From Anabaena sphaerica FACHB-251 (GTDB taxonomy: Bacteria > Cyanobacteriota > Cyanobacteriia > Cyanobacteriales > Nostocaceae): a stretch of 64,000 nucleotides of DNA. The stretch covers positions 1 to 64,000 of the forward strand of contig NZ_JACJQU010000002.1 in the NCBI RefSeq assembly GCF_014696825.1, given 5' to 3'. A program made the position numbers and the translations under genes. The notes beneath the pieces are model-generated. The model was not told where the DNA came from. It was given only the letters and a program-made list of their open reading frames with translations, and did no database searches. Shown piece after piece: positions 8,626 through 17,837 of this stretch; within the stretch, counting starts at the first letter, position 1, and the number at the start of each line of letters is the position of its first letter.

Positions 8626-8745
8626 TGGGGACAGGTGACAGGTGACAGGTGACTGGGGACAGGTGACTGGGGACTGGGGACTGGTGACAGGTAAGAAGTT
8701 TACCAATTACCAATTACTAATTACCCATTACCACCAATTACCAGT
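8626..8745. repeat. Short tandem repeats between glgC and the P-loop kinase
   Basis: GGTGACA/GGGGACT heptamers (8630-8690) are followed by ATTACCAATTACTAATTACC-type repeats (8701-8745). They carry no stop codon on the minus strand and so artificially lengthen the downstream kinase ORF by 27 codons. Confidence 0.65.
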
Positions 8746-8747
8746 GA

Positions 8748-10037
8748 CTAAATAACTGTTCCATCAGGAATAACGGCATTTTTGAGAACAACTACAATCC
8801 CACTACGGATGTAAAAGCCTTGTTTTTCGCGTTCAGCTTCTTGGACGTTATCTTTGTTGATAATTTTCACATCATGACCAATGCGGGCATTTTTATCAAT
8901 GATGGCTCGGCGAATGATGGTATCTGTGCCAATACCTACAGGGATGTCACCTTGTCCTATGCTACATTGGCGTTCTACAGAGGGTTGGTAATAGTCTGCA
9001 CCCATGAGTAGGGATTCTTCGATTACACAGCCTGATTCAATCCGCGATCGCACTCCCAAAACTGAATGCTGAATGCGGCAATTTTTCAAAATACAACCTT
9101 CGCCAATCATTGATTCTGTAATATCACAATTCAACAATTTAGAGGGAGGTAAATAACGAGCGCGGGTGTAAATGGGTGCTGCTTCATCGTAGAAGCTAAA
9201 AGGCGGCATTGGTTGTTGAGTCAGGGCTAAATTAGCCTCATAAAAAGCTTCAATTGTTCCAATATCTTCCCAGTAGTCATCAAATAAGAAAGCTTGAACG
9301 TTGTGATCCTTAGCGGCATCAGGAATAATTTCTTTACCAAAATCAGTCCGTTCTAAAGATTCTTTCAACAGTTTGATCAAAACATCTTTTTTAAAGACAT
9401 AAATCCCCATCGAGGCGATGTAGGGTTGTAATTCGGCTTGTTCTTTGGTTAAACCCAATACAGTAGTATCGACACGCATTTGCGCTAAGGCTTCACCTTT
9501 GGGTTTTTCGCTAAAGTCAATTACCCTACCAGAGTTGTCGATTTTCATCAAACCAAAATCTGAGGCGCGACGATCATCAATAGGAATTACAGAAAGTGTA
9601 ATATCAGCATTTGTGTCTCTGTGACGCTGGATAAACTGACGATAATCCATGCGGTAGAGGTGATCACCAGAAAGAATCAGAAATTCGTCTACATCCCAAT
9701 CCTGTAACATCCAGATGTACTGACGCACAGCATCAGCCGTACCTTGGAACCAGTTGGGGTTTTCTGGTGTTTGCTGTGCTGCTAACACTTCCACAAACCC
9801 ATCACTGAAGCCGCTGAAGTTGTAGGCGCGGGCAATGTGACGATTCAGAGAAGCTGAGTTAAATTGGGTCAGGACGTAGATTTTAAATATCTCTGAATTA
9901 ATGCAGTTGCTAACTGGGATATCTATTAAGCGATACTTCCCAGCCACTGGTACTGCGGGTTTAGCGCGGAGTTTGGTTAGCGGATACAGCCGAGTACCCG
10001 CACCCCCACCAAGTATGATTGCTAAAACTTTTTTCAC
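8748..10037 (-). CDS. glgC: Glucose-1-phosphate adenylyltransferase (ADP-glucose pyrophosphorylase)
   Basis: This 429-residue enzyme makes ADP-glucose from ATP and glucose-1-phosphate, the committed step of glycogen synthesis. The N-terminal nucleotidyltransferase signature [21 protein letters not shown] is present near residue 10, followed by [11 protein letters not shown] and the glucose-1-P site FSEKPKG. The C-terminal left-handed beta-helix carries hexapeptide-like repeats ([18 protein letters not shown]). Length matches cyanobacterial GlgC, which is activated by 3-phosphoglycerate and inhibited by phosphate. Translation starts at GTG, with CTGGAG about 7 nt upstream. Confidence 0.97.
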   Translation of the reverse strand: MKKVLAIILGGGAGTRLYPLTKLRAKPAVPVAGKYRLIDIPVSNCINSEIFKIYVLTQFNSASLNRHIARAYNFSGFSDGFVEVLAAQQTPENPNWFQGTADAVRQYIWMLQDWDVDEFLILSGDHLYRMDYRQFIQRHRDTNADITLSVIPIDDRRASDFGLMKIDNSGRVIDFSEKPKGEALAQMRVDTTVLGLTKEQAELQPYIASMGIYVFKKDVLIKLLKESLERTDFGKEIIPDAAKDHNVQAFLFDDYWEDIGTIEAFYEANLALTQQPMPPFSFYDEAAPIYTRARYLPPSKLLNCDITESMIGEGCILKNCRIQHSVLGVRSRIESGCVIEESLLMGADYYQPSVERQCSIGQGDIPVGIGTDTIIRRAIIDKNARIGHDVKIINKDNVQEAEREKQGFYIRSGIVVVLKNAVIPDGTVI

Positions 10038-10545
10038 AAAATTTCTCCAGACTGCCTTTCAACTCTCACCTACAGTTTAGGACTATGAGTGGCAGCTGAT
10101 AAGGGGGGATCAAAGAATCTTGGGGAAGAATTTTTGAGAAGGGGGTTAGGTGGATAAAGTAGAACTAATGTATTAATGATACTGGAGGTGTGTAAGGGGG
10201 GAGGATCTCACAGGGGTAGGTTTTTAATATTATCTGTGAAGGCAGGACTAGGAAGATAAGGAGGTATTGTAGACAAGGAAGATTTTAGACGCGAAATGGT
10301 CTTTTGACGGAGTGTTATCTTTACCAAAAAAAACATAATCCTGTACGGTTTTCCTCCCTTGTCTACCTTGTCCACCAAGTCTTGCCCTCACGACAATGTA
10401 AAATACCTACCCTTGTGAGGGGGGGGAGAATGGGTGTAAATTAGCATTCGCGTTTTAACCTAATCTTAAATAAAAGCTATCTTTGAAGAGTTGACTTTAT
10501 GTTCTCAATATGTGAACATATAATTATTCTATTTATTCAAAGCCT
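10038..10545. other. Intergenic region upstream of glgC and higBA
   Basis: About 500 bp between divergent genes. It is purine-rich on the plus strand (runs such as AAGGGGGGATC and AAGGGGGGAGG), with no gene or clear hairpin seen. It must hold the glgC promoter and that of the toxin-antitoxin locus, but no element can be assigned with confidence. Confidence 0.4.
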
Positions 10546-10968
10546 ATGAGGTTGATTAAACGACAAAATGTTATAGAAGATGCTAAAAAATTCCCTCAAG
10601 ATATACAACAAGCTGTTAAAGCCTGGTGTAAAGTAGTTAAAAACTCTGACTGGCAGGACTTAGAGGATATCCGAAAAAGTTATGACCGCTCTGTAGACAA
10701 AGTAGAAAAATTTTTAATTTTTAATATTAAACCTTATCGCTTAATTGTAGGTTTTAACTTCCAAGCAAAAATATTTTATTACAAATATCTTCTCACCTAT
10801 GATGACAGGACTTACGCAAAACAGAACGGAAGTAGGGGTAATTCATGAATTACCCCTACGCAAGAATCAGGTTTTGAGTTCAATCTTGCGTAAGTCCTAG
10901 ATGAATATGAAACTAACAAATGGAAAGATGATCCTTTATTCAAAAAACCATCTAAGAAAGATACGTAA
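10546..10968 (+). pseudogene. HigB-type toxin interrupted by a MITE
   Basis: The first 86-87 codons encode a HigB/RelE-like mRNA interferase (MRLIKRQNVIEDAKKFPQDI at the start, later IKPYRLIVGF and KYLLTYDD). The reading frame then enters a 94-bp inverted-repeat element and stops at 10848 after 13 foreign residues. Removing the element and one copy of a 5-bp repeat (GATGA, 10801-10805 and 10900-10904) restores the frame to TYDEYETNKWKDD and a stop at 10968. That gives a 107-residue protein of normal family length. The truncated product lacks the C-terminal helix and strand region and may be inactive. It lies upstream of the matching HigA-type antitoxin gene. Confidence 0.72.
10806..10899. mobile_element. 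94-bp MITE with 13-bp terminal inverted repeats
   Basis: AGGACTTACGCAA at 10807-10819 is repeated inverted at 10886-10898 without mismatch. An additional perfect 28-bp palindrome sits inside at 10832-10859 (half-site GTAGGGGTAATTCA). The flanking GATGA copies look like a 5-bp target duplication. No coding capacity is present, so it would be moved by a transposase encoded elsewhere. Confidence 0.75.
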
Positions 10969-11046
10969 TTAATTTAATGAAGGAGAGTTATTATCTCCCC
11001 AGTTACAAAATGTATAAACCTTGATTGAGTAAAAAGTGATTGAAGT

Positions 11047-11448
11047 ATGACTATTACACTGGACAGGAAAACCTACGGTTCTCTTTTAGAACAATACCAA
11101 CCTAAAGTTATTACTTCTGAGGAAGAGTATAATCTTGCTATTGAATCTATAGAAAAGCTGATGGAATGTGGAGAAGAACTTTCTCTAGAGGAAAATTCTT
11201 TATTAGAATTGCTTTCTATTCTTGTGGAAATATATGAAGATTCCCAATTTTCTCTAGAATCAGCATCTCCCCAAGAAATTCTATTACATCTTATGGATGC
11301 AAGAGGACTGAAACAGGCAGATTTAGTTGAAGTTATAGGTTCAAAGGGTGTAATTTCAGAAATTGTGAATGGCAAAAGATCCATTAGCAAAGCACAAGCT
11401 AAAGCTTTGGGAGATTTTTTCAATGTTTCTGCGGCGCTTTTTATTTAA
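11047..11448 (+). CDS. HigA-type antitoxin with XRE helix-turn-helix
   Basis: A 133-residue protein with an acidic N-terminal half (residues 20-75) and a C-terminal XRE-like helix-turn-helix. The latter reads ILLHLMDARGLKQADLVEVI ... ISEIVNGKRSISKAQAKALG, the pattern of HigA antitoxins that bind the toxin and repress the operon. It is intact, although the upstream HigB-like toxin gene is interrupted. It starts 78 bp after the ancestral toxin stop codon. Retention of the antitoxin after toxin loss is common, because the antitoxin can still neutralise related toxins or act as a repressor. Confidence 0.85.
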   Translation: MTITLDRKTYGSLLEQYQPKVITSEEEYNLAIESIEKLMECGEELSLEENSLLELLSILVEIYEDSQFSLESASPQEILLHLMDARGLKQADLVEVIGSKGVISEIVNGKRSISKAQAKALGDFFNVSAALFI

Positions 11449-11478
11449 AATTCACAGGTTCATAATTTATTAGTAAAT

Positions 11479-12924
11479 ATGCCAATTCAAACACCAGACT
11501 GGGTTAAACACGCCGTTTTTTACCAAATCTTCCCCGATAGATTTGCCAAAAGCAAACAACCACATAAACGTTTATTACATGATGCCAAATGGGAAAATTG
11601 GGATGCTTCCCCCACACTCCAAGGTTATAAAGGTGGAGATTTATGGGGGATTTTAGAACAATTAGACTATATTCAAAGTTTAGGCATTAACGCCATTTAC
11701 TTTACACCCATTTTTCAATCTGCTTGTAATCACCGCTATCATACCCATGATTATTATCAAGTAGATCCTATTTTAGGAGGTAATGAAGCATTTAAAGAAT
11801 TACTAGATGCGGCACACCAACGGAATATTAAAGTAGTTCTCGATGGCGTTTTTAATCATGCAAGTCGGGGGATATTCTTTTTTCACGACATATTAGAAAA
11901 TGGACCTCATTCACCTTGGGTAGACTGGTTTAAGATTGAAGGTTGGCCACTTGCACCATACACAGGTGATGCACCTGCAAATTATGTAGGATGGGCAGGA
12001 ATTCGCTCTTTACCAGTATTTAACCATGATAACCCCGATGTACGTGAGTACATTATGCAAATTGCCGAATATTGGCTAAAATGCGGTATTGATGGATGGC
12101 GTTTAGATGTACCTTTTGAAATTAAAACTCCGGGTTTTTGGCAAGAATTTAGGGAAAGAGTAAAAGCCATAAATCCCGATGCTTATATTGTAGGAGAAGT
12201 GTGGACAGATTCCCGCGAGTGGTTGGATGGAACTCAATTTGATGGGGTGATGAATTATTTATTTACGGGTCCCACTATTGCCTTTACCGCTGGCGATCGC
12301 GTAGACTTAGAACAAGTAGAAGGACGTGATTATCAAACCTATCCACCATTATTTGCTGCTGAATACGCGGAAAAAATAGAGGATTTATTAAAACTTTATC
12401 CTTGGGAAATTCAGCTAACACAACTTAATTTACTCGCAAGTCACGATACAGCCAGATTAATTACCATTGCAGGTGGTGATATTGCAACTGTGGAATTAGC
12501 AACTTTACTTTTATTAACTTTTCCTGGTGCGCCAAGTGTGTATTATGGTGATGAAGTTGGTTTAACTGGTGCATTAGATCCAGATTGTCGTCGTGGTTTT
12601 CCGTTAGAAGCAAATTGGAATCTAGAAATACTGGAAACTCATAAACAATTAATTTCTCTACGTCATAAATACGAAGCTTTGCGGATTGGAAATTATCAAG
12701 TTCTTTATGCAGAAAGAACGCTGTATGTGTTTACGCGAACTTTGGGAAATGAGGAATTAATAATTGCGGTAAATGTGGGTAATGAGTCAGTTACAGCTAG
12801 TTTTGATGATAGTCAACTACAAAATCAACCACAAACATTACTATATGGAAACGGTGAAATAAAATGGAATGGTCAAAATGCTGATTTTAACATTCCTGCA
12901 CGTAGTGGTTGCATTTTCGGTTAA
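11479..12924 (+). CDS. GH13 alpha-amylase family glycosidase (neopullulanase/cyclomaltodextrinase-like)
   Basis: A 481-residue alpha-glucan hydrolase. The catalytic barrel starts at WVKHAVFYQIFPDRF (residues 8-22). Conserved regions are DGVFNHAS (122-129), GWRLDVPFE with the nucleophile Asp210, VGEVW with the acid/base Glu240, and ASHDTAR with the transition-state stabiliser Asp323. FYQIFPDRF and the short N-terminus, lacking a CBM34 domain, suggest a maltodextrin-active neopullulanase-like enzyme without a secretion signal, acting on cytoplasmic glucans. The C-terminal beta domain is complete. It starts 30 bp after higA, and its end overlaps the opposing HNH gene by 4 bp. Confidence 0.92.
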   Translation: MPIQTPDWVKHAVFYQIFPDRFAKSKQPHKRLLHDAKWENWDASPTLQGYKGGDLWGILEQLDYIQSLGINAIYFTPIFQSACNHRYHTHDYYQVDPILGGNEAFKELLDAAHQRNIKVVLDGVFNHASRGIFFFHDILENGPHSPWVDWFKIEGWPLAPYTGDAPANYVGWAGIRSLPVFNHDNPDVREYIMQIAEYWLKCGIDGWRLDVPFEIKTPGFWQEFRERVKAINPDAYIVGEVWTDSREWLDGTQFDGVMNYLFTGPTIAFTAGDRVDLEQVEGRDYQTYPPLFAAEYAEKIEDLLKLYPWEIQLTQLNLLASHDTARLITIAGGDIATVELATLLLLTFPGAPSVYYGDEVGLTGALDPDCRRGFPLEANWNLEILETHKQLISLRHKYEALRIGNYQVLYAERTLYVFTRTLGNEELIIAVNVGNESVTASFDDSQLQNQPQTLLYGNGEIKWNGQNADFNIPARSGCIFG

Positions 12925-13166
12925 ATGTCAAAATGTCGGTGAAAACGATTGTCAATTTTATTGGTTTTGCTTTTATTACAAGTTAAACAGAGAGTTTGTA
13001 AATTGCTAATATCGTTTTTTCCACCACGAAACAAAGGGATAATGTGATCAATACTGAGGTTAGTTTCTTGGGAGGTTTTACCGCAGCTTTGACATTGATA
13101 TTTATCCCTTTGGTAAACATAGTTTCTAACTTCTGGGGGGATGGGGATACGTGGGGTTTTATTCAT
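12921..13166 (-). CDS. Small HNH endonuclease-like protein
   Basis: An 81-residue stand-alone HNH/McrA-type nuclease domain. Zinc-binding cysteine pairs occur at CQSCG (25-28) and CLTCN (60-63). The catalytic ID-H-I-I-P segment (Asp40-His41) and the later Asn complete the fold. Whether it cuts DNA in vivo, and its role, are unknown. It is convergent with the GH13 gene, overlapping it by 4 bp, and sits in a run of small accessory genes. Confidence 0.8.
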   Translation of the reverse strand: MNKTPRIPIPPEVRNYVYQRDKYQCQSCGKTSQETNLSIDHIIPLFRGGKNDISNLQTLCLTCNKSKTNKIDNRFHRHFDI

Positions 13167-13184
13167 AATTTTCTGCCTTTCCTT

Positions 13185-13760
13185 CTATTTCCTTAAACCA
13201 GCATTTTTAAATATTTCATCCGGTGTAATTTGCAAATTTGGTAATACTTCGTGACTGATAATTTGCTGATCTCGAAAAGTAAGAGGAAGAGAAGAAGATG
13301 TGAAGACTGTGATAGTTTGAGATATTGTATCTACTACCCAAACTAGGGAAATTCCAGCTTGTAAATAATAACTAGCTTTTTCAATCATATCTCCAAAAGT
13401 TTGACCAGGAGAAATAATTTCAACTACTAATTCTGGTGTAACTGGACAAGCTTCATCTTTTAACCAGTCAATGGGAAGACGTTGGTAGGAAACATAGGTT
13501 AAATCAGGTATGGGTATCCAATCTTGTTGATTTCTGGTTAATTTTACACTCCATTCAACAACAACGCGACCTTTTTCTTGCGCCCATTTAGATAATACTA
13601 TCAATAGTGATCCAGTGGTCGAACCGTGAAAAAATTTAGGAGACATTTGCTCATTTTTATATTTAGGTACAGCTTCACCATTCACCAATTCATATACACT
13701 ATCACTTTCAGGAAGTGAGAGAAATTCTTCAAGGGAAAGTTTATTTTTAAGTTGAATCAT
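13185..13760 (-). CDS. Uma2 family (DUF820) putative endonuclease
   Basis: A 191-residue protein of the Uma2/DUF820 family, a PD-(D/E)XK-like fold hugely expanded in cyanobacteria. Typical features are YELVNGEAVPKYKNE near residue 23, WIPIPDLTYVSYQRLP (the PD of the motif) and PELVVEIISPGQTFGDMIEKASYYLQAGISLVWVVD, split here across the E-x-K active site. Biological function is unknown and may relate to mobile elements. It lies 18 bp upstream of the HNH gene on the same strand. Confidence 0.88.
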   Translation of the reverse strand: MIQLKNKLSLEEFLSLPESDSVYELVNGEAVPKYKNEQMSPKFFHGSTTGSLLIVLSKWAQEKGRVVVEWSVKLTRNQQDWIPIPDLTYVSYQRLPIDWLKDEACPVTPELVVEIISPGQTFGDMIEKASYYLQAGISLVWVVDTISQTITVFTSSSLPLTFRDQQIISHEVLPNLQITPDEIFKNAGLRK

Positions 13761-13885
13761 AGTTAGTTGTCAGGATTTTATGGATGTGGTTTTTTGTCGG
13801 AATCATGATTTACAATTCCCCAACTTATTATGATCAATTATTCATCAGATGCAAAGATTATGGCAATAATTCAGGGATATTTGAT

Positions 13886-14104
13886 TTATGCAGCTTGATT
13901 AAATGTTGGTTGTGGAAGGGTTTCACCTGTTGTTTGATAAGCGATTACTAATGATTCTAAAGCCTCGATTCCATTATTAACTGCTTCTTGATAATTGTCT
14001 CCATGTGTCCGCCAAGTTTGTCCAGGAAAGTCTGGAAACCCTACTAAGAAACACTTATCTTCTTCTGACCATTGAATTATCATTTGATATTTAAGTTTCA
14101 TCAT
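13886..14104 (-). CDS. hicB: HicB-type antitoxin
   Basis: A 72-residue HicB-fold protein: MIIQWSEEDKCFLVGFPDFPG is the partial RNase-H-like strand pattern, followed by TWRTHGDNYQEAVNNGIEAL. The start ATGATG overlaps the end of the hicA remnant by 14 bp, the usual coupled hicAB arrangement. AGGAA lies just upstream. The antitoxin is intact, but its toxin partner carries two stop codons. Confidence 0.85.
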   Translation of the reverse strand: MMKLKYQMIIQWSEEDKCFLVGFPDFPGQTWRTHGDNYQEAVNNGIEALESLVIAYQTTGETLPQPTFNQAA

Positions 14105-14309
14105 TTCCTGTTTTACCTTCTATTTCTTTAATAGCTTGTTTGACATCTTTTTCTTGATACTTTTTGGCATCTGTACTATCTTTACCAGAAATAGTTATTT
14201 TTCCATTATATAATGGATGTATCTAGTTAGTGTGACTTCCTTTACCGGGAATTTCTATAAAACCAGCTTGTTAAAGCATTTGTTTTAATTCTCTAATTTT
14301 TTTAGGCAT
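14091..14309 (-). pseudogene. hicA: hicA toxin remnant with two in-frame stops
   Basis: The minus strand from ATG 14309 reads MPKKIRELKQML-stop-QAGFIEIPGKGSHTN-stop-IHPLYNGKITISGKDS, then continues to a TAA at 14091. The HicA double-stranded-RNA-binding-like fold and the catalytic GKGSH histidine are recognisable. TAA at codon 13 (14271-14273) and TAG at codon 29 (14223-14225, most simply from TGG) interrupt it. There is no frameshift. The locus therefore keeps only the antitoxin. Confidence 0.8.
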
Positions 14310-14388
14310 TTATTTAATATTTTGTCTGAATCAGGATGTCCTGATTTAGACAATTATAAATCGCGTCTACTCAGGTGGACTAATTAAT

Positions 14389-14775
14389 TTATGATGTAGC
14401 TTCGTTTATCTTACGTCGTAAATCATCAAGTGGTGACTCTGGTTCTTTTATTTCTGGTGTTTCTTCAATTTCTGGTTCATCAGAACAAAATTCTAGAGAT
14501 ATTTTCATTCTAAATTTTCCTTTTTGCCAATTTTCACCAGGTTTTAAAATCTGACAATCAACACCCTTAATCATCCAATCAGCAGTATTCTTTACAGAAG
14601 GTAAAACTCGACTGTTTATAGATTTTAATTGCTTATCTAATTCATCTAACCCACCACCAATTAAAAATATATTCAATAATGCTAAGTGCAATTGACTGGT
14701 TTTGAACAAGCAATCATTAAAGTCTAGTATAATCTCAGTTTTCACAGAATCTAGAATTTCAAATTTATCTTCCAT
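14389..14775 (-). CDS. KGK-domain-like protein (paralogue B)
   Basis: A 128-residue protein of unknown function. The region ENWQKGKFRMKISLEF (about residues 81-96) gives the Lys-Gly-Lys signature of the cyanobacterial KGK domain (recalled from PF08872). The C-terminal tail SPLDDLRRKINEATS is nearly identical to that of the adjacent paralogue. It starts MEDKFEILD, with AAGGAAG upstream. Forms the tail of a dynamin-KGK-KGK gene string on the minus strand. Confidence 0.6.
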   Translation of the reverse strand: MEDKFEILDSVKTEIILDFNDCLFKTSQLHLALLNIFLIGGGLDELDKQLKSINSRVLPSVKNTADWMIKGVDCQILKPGENWQKGKFRMKISLEFCSDEPEIEETPEIKEPESPLDDLRRKINEATS

Positions 14776-14879
14776 CTCTTTTCTTCCTTTGCTTATTTAC
14801 GCTTTTTTATGAGTATATAAAAACTGCGATTAAAAATCGCATCTACACAAACAAAGTCCACCTGTGTGGACTAACTAAT

Positions 14880-15317
14880 TTATGATGTAGCTTCATTTAG
14901 CTTACGTCGTAAATCATCAAGCGGTGATTCTGGTTCTTTTATTTCTTCAATTTCTGGTTCATCAGGAATAAATTCTATAGATATCTCTAGATTAATCTTG
15001 ACTTTTCCTTTTTGCCATCCTTCAGAACGTAATTTAAGTATTTCACATGGTATTCCTTCATCAATCCACTTTTCGTAAAGTATTCTATCCAAACTTCCAG
15101 TTATCACACCCTTCTTACCTATATGTTGTCTATTTATTGCAGGAATATTTAAATATAAATTTTCACTTTTGAAAGAATTTGTTAATTCCTCTCCTAATTT
15201 ACTTTTATTGAACAAATTATTGATTTTTTCCTTTAATTTCTGCATTTTAAACATCGCACTGCCACAAGATATGGCATCATCTTCATTACAACCAATAAAC
15301 TTAAAATTATCTTCCAT
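14880..15317 (-). CDS. KGK-domain-like protein (paralogue A)
   Basis: A 145-residue paralogue of the next gene downstream. The shared parts are the MED-x-F start, EGWQKGKVKINLEISIEF (KGK signature), the acidic PDEPEIEE stretch and the SPLDDLRRKLNEATS end. The central part is diverged and longer. GGAGGAAGAG provides a strong ribosome binding site. About 35 bp after the stop codon (GTGGACTAACTAATTTATGA type) is also conserved behind the second copy, pointing to a tandem duplication. It starts 84 bp downstream of the dynamin-like gene. Confidence 0.6.
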   Translation of the reverse strand: MEDNFKFIGCNEDDAISCGSAMFKMQKLKEKINNLFNKSKLGEELTNSFKSENLYLNIPAINRQHIGKKGVITGSLDRILYEKWIDEGIPCEILKLRSEGWQKGKVKINLEISIEFIPDEPEIEEIKEPESPLDDLRRKLNEATS

Positions 15318-15401
15318 CTCTTCCTCCTCTCCGCGTCTCTGCGTGCAAAAAAAAATCTAAACTATGGTGAACACAGAAAAACCCTGTATTCACCCAAAAC
15401 A

Positions 15402-17783
15402 TTATACCTCTTCCCCTCCAATCACAGGTAAAAGATGTTCATATAACTGCATTGCTTGTAAACAGCTATTAATTCCCAAAACTGCTGTATTATATTCCTG
15501 AATTTTCTCCTCAACCTGATTTAACAAACGTTGATTATTAGCAATCTTTTCCTCAGCTTCCTGTTGCAAAGTCTTCTCTAAATAAGCACGAGCATGGGGA
15601 TAGAGTTGTAAAATCTCATCTCCTTGTTTTTCCCCCATTGGTAATAAATGAGTTTTGATAGTTTGGTTGATGGTTTGACGGAAAGATTTACGAATGGTAA
15701 CTTCAACTTTTGGTTCAAAATCTAACTTCAATAATTGTCTAATTGCAGGTTCAGCATCTCTGATACTTTCTGCGTCGTAAGCTTGGGATGTTTGTTGTAA
15801 TGTTTGCCGAAATTGATAAATTGAAAAAGTCCCTTCATCATAAAATCTGGGACTTTCTCTCACAAATCTATCGCACTCCACACTAGCAGCAGTTACCAAA
15901 GCTTGAGAAATCAATTTTTCTATTTCTTTTATCTTCAGTTCAATTCCCCCATCATTACCTAATAAGCGATACAATTGACGGTAATATTCTGATTTTCTAA
16001 TCTTTTCCATTATCTGTCGGAATAGATTAGCAATTACTTGTTCACAAGATTCAATTAAAATGTCTTCCAACTGATTTGATAAATAATAAAAAGCCTCTAC
16101 TAAAATAGCTAATAAAGGTGCAGTTGCGTTGCGGGGATGACTCAAAGTTGCACGACGATAAGCATCAGCTACAGAAAAGCTATCTAGCAACTCATCCAAA
16201 CGACGAATCATTTTTGATTGTAATTGTCGAAAATCAGCTTCAAAGTCCTCACAATGATTATTAATGATTTTGTTGACTTCATCATTAATATGTTGATGAA
16301 AATCTCTACCGACTTGCTGGAGTTGCTGATTTAATTTTTGCAACTCATATTCTTTCATACTTTCGATTTCTCGCGGTTGACTATCTAAGTCTCTTTGTAC
16401 ACTTTGATAGTGTTTTTTGATTTTGATACAAATATCTTCTAAGTCATCTGCGAGGTTTTTAAATAACTGGGGACGTTTTTCTTCTGTAAGATAGCGTGTA
16501 ATTGAACTGCGAAATTCTTCAATTCCGCTATCTTGAATCAGTTGGTTAATTAATGGTGTTCCCTGTTCGCTTAAAATTCTCACATAGTTTTGATTAGGAG
16601 TTTCAAAGCTGTTAACAGAAATTCTAAATTGACTAGGTGATAATTTCCCAGAAGTACAATAACGATTAAATTCATTGACAAATTGTGGTGTTTCTTCTTT
16701 CGCATCTAAACCTTTGACACTTTCTGCAAAAATCGAATCCAAACCAAATCTATCTAATCTCGTTGTTTGTTTCAATTGACTACCATAAAAACCTAGTAAA
16801 CCACTGGTTTTATAAACCCTGCTCGTATCTCGAAATTGTCCATTAATTAAATCTTCTAATCTTTGTTTGAGTTGGTTATTGTACCAAGTTTCATCTATGC
16901 GGTTGAAGATATAAAAAACTCTATCTCTAATACCTGCATTTTCCCGCATGGTTTCCAACAATTCTGTTTCTTCTTTTGTCATATCTCCTGCTGATGCAGG
17001 TTTGAGAACACAGACTACTGCTGATGTATCGGAATGTTGAATTTTCGCATAAGTTAATTGTGCATCTTTCTCTACTGGTGCATCAATTCCTGGTGTATCA
17101 ATAATGATATTACCATCTTCTAAAAGCGGATGATAACAATAATATTCAATTCGTTTCAAAACCGCACTATTACTACCTCTTCGCGCATATTCCGCAGCTT
17201 CTTTGAGATTGATAAAATTAAACTGTTCCATTGAATATGTCGCATTATTCAAGGTATTGATGCGTTCTCGGTTTGCTACATATCCTTCTAACAATAAAAT
17301 TAATGCTTTTGCTTGTTTTGCACGTTCTGATTTACTTTCTCCTCCCTCTTGTTGAATAATTGCTTGACAACCTTGATGCAATAAATCAATTACATCTTGT
17401 TTATTGATATTTTTAACGGTATTAAATCCCAATTGTTGACACAAAAAAACCGCTTGTTCTCTGATTTCTGCTTCACTCAAAAAGGTTAAAACTACTCTTT
17501 CTTCATTTGCTGGTGCATATTCAATTTTGCATTCTGTACCAGTCGCGTGTCCTTCTGCACTATATAATAATTCTCTCTCTAAAAGTGCATTAATTAACAT
17601 TGATTTACCAGCACTAAAAGCACCTGCAAACACAATTTCAAATCTGGGAGAAATAGCTTTATCTAAAGATATCTGCACAGATGTAATATCTTGAGAACGC
17701 AAAGCTGCTTCTTGGTGTAGCAGTTGTAAAATAGATTCGACTTGTGATTGCAGTTGCTGACACTGGGGCGCTAAATTTGACAT
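15402..17783 (-). CDS. Bacterial dynamin-like GTPase
   Basis: A 793-residue large GTPase of the dynamin superfamily. G1 is GAFSAGKS (residues 54-61), a candidate G2 threonine lies in GTEC, G3 is DTPG (229-232) and G4 is NRID (294-297). The rest is helical with coiled-coil stretches. A mildly hydrophobic patch near ATAPLLAILVEAFYYL (about 550) could be the membrane paddle. Bacterial dynamin-like proteins tubulate or fuse membranes, and the Nostoc punctiforme BDLP is the structural prototype. This one is longer and may serve membrane repair or phage defence. It is followed by two KGK-like genes. Confidence 0.85.
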   Translation of the reverse strand: MSNLAPQCQQLQSQVESILQLLHQEAALRSQDITSVQISLDKAISPRFEIVFAGAFSAGKSMLINALLERELLYSAEGHATGTECKIEYAPANEERVVLTFLSEAEIREQAVFLCQQLGFNTVKNINKQDVIDLLHQGCQAIIQQEGGESKSERAKQAKALILLLEGYVANRERINTLNNATYSMEQFNFINLKEAAEYARRGSNSAVLKRIEYYCYHPLLEDGNIIIDTPGIDAPVEKDAQLTYAKIQHSDTSAVVCVLKPASAGDMTKEETELLETMRENAGIRDRVFYIFNRIDETWYNNQLKQRLEDLINGQFRDTSRVYKTSGLLGFYGSQLKQTTRLDRFGLDSIFAESVKGLDAKEETPQFVNEFNRYCTSGKLSPSQFRISVNSFETPNQNYVRILSEQGTPLINQLIQDSGIEEFRSSITRYLTEEKRPQLFKNLADDLEDICIKIKKHYQSVQRDLDSQPREIESMKEYELQKLNQQLQQVGRDFHQHINDEVNKIINNHCEDFEADFRQLQSKMIRRLDELLDSFSVADAYRRATLSHPRNATAPLLAILVEAFYYLSNQLEDILIESCEQVIANLFRQIMEKIRKSEYYRQLYRLLGNDGGIELKIKEIEKLISQALVTAASVECDRFVRESPRFYDEGTFSIYQFRQTLQQTSQAYDAESIRDAEPAIRQLLKLDFEPKVEVTIRKSFRQTINQTIKTHLLPMGEKQGDEILQLYPHARAYLEKTLQQEAEEKIANNQRLLNQVEEKIQEYNTAVLGINSCLQAMQLYEHLLPVIGGEEV

Positions 17784-17837
17784 AGTAAGTAGTAAAAACG
17801 GTTTATAAGTATTGTAATACTACTTATTGTATTTTGG

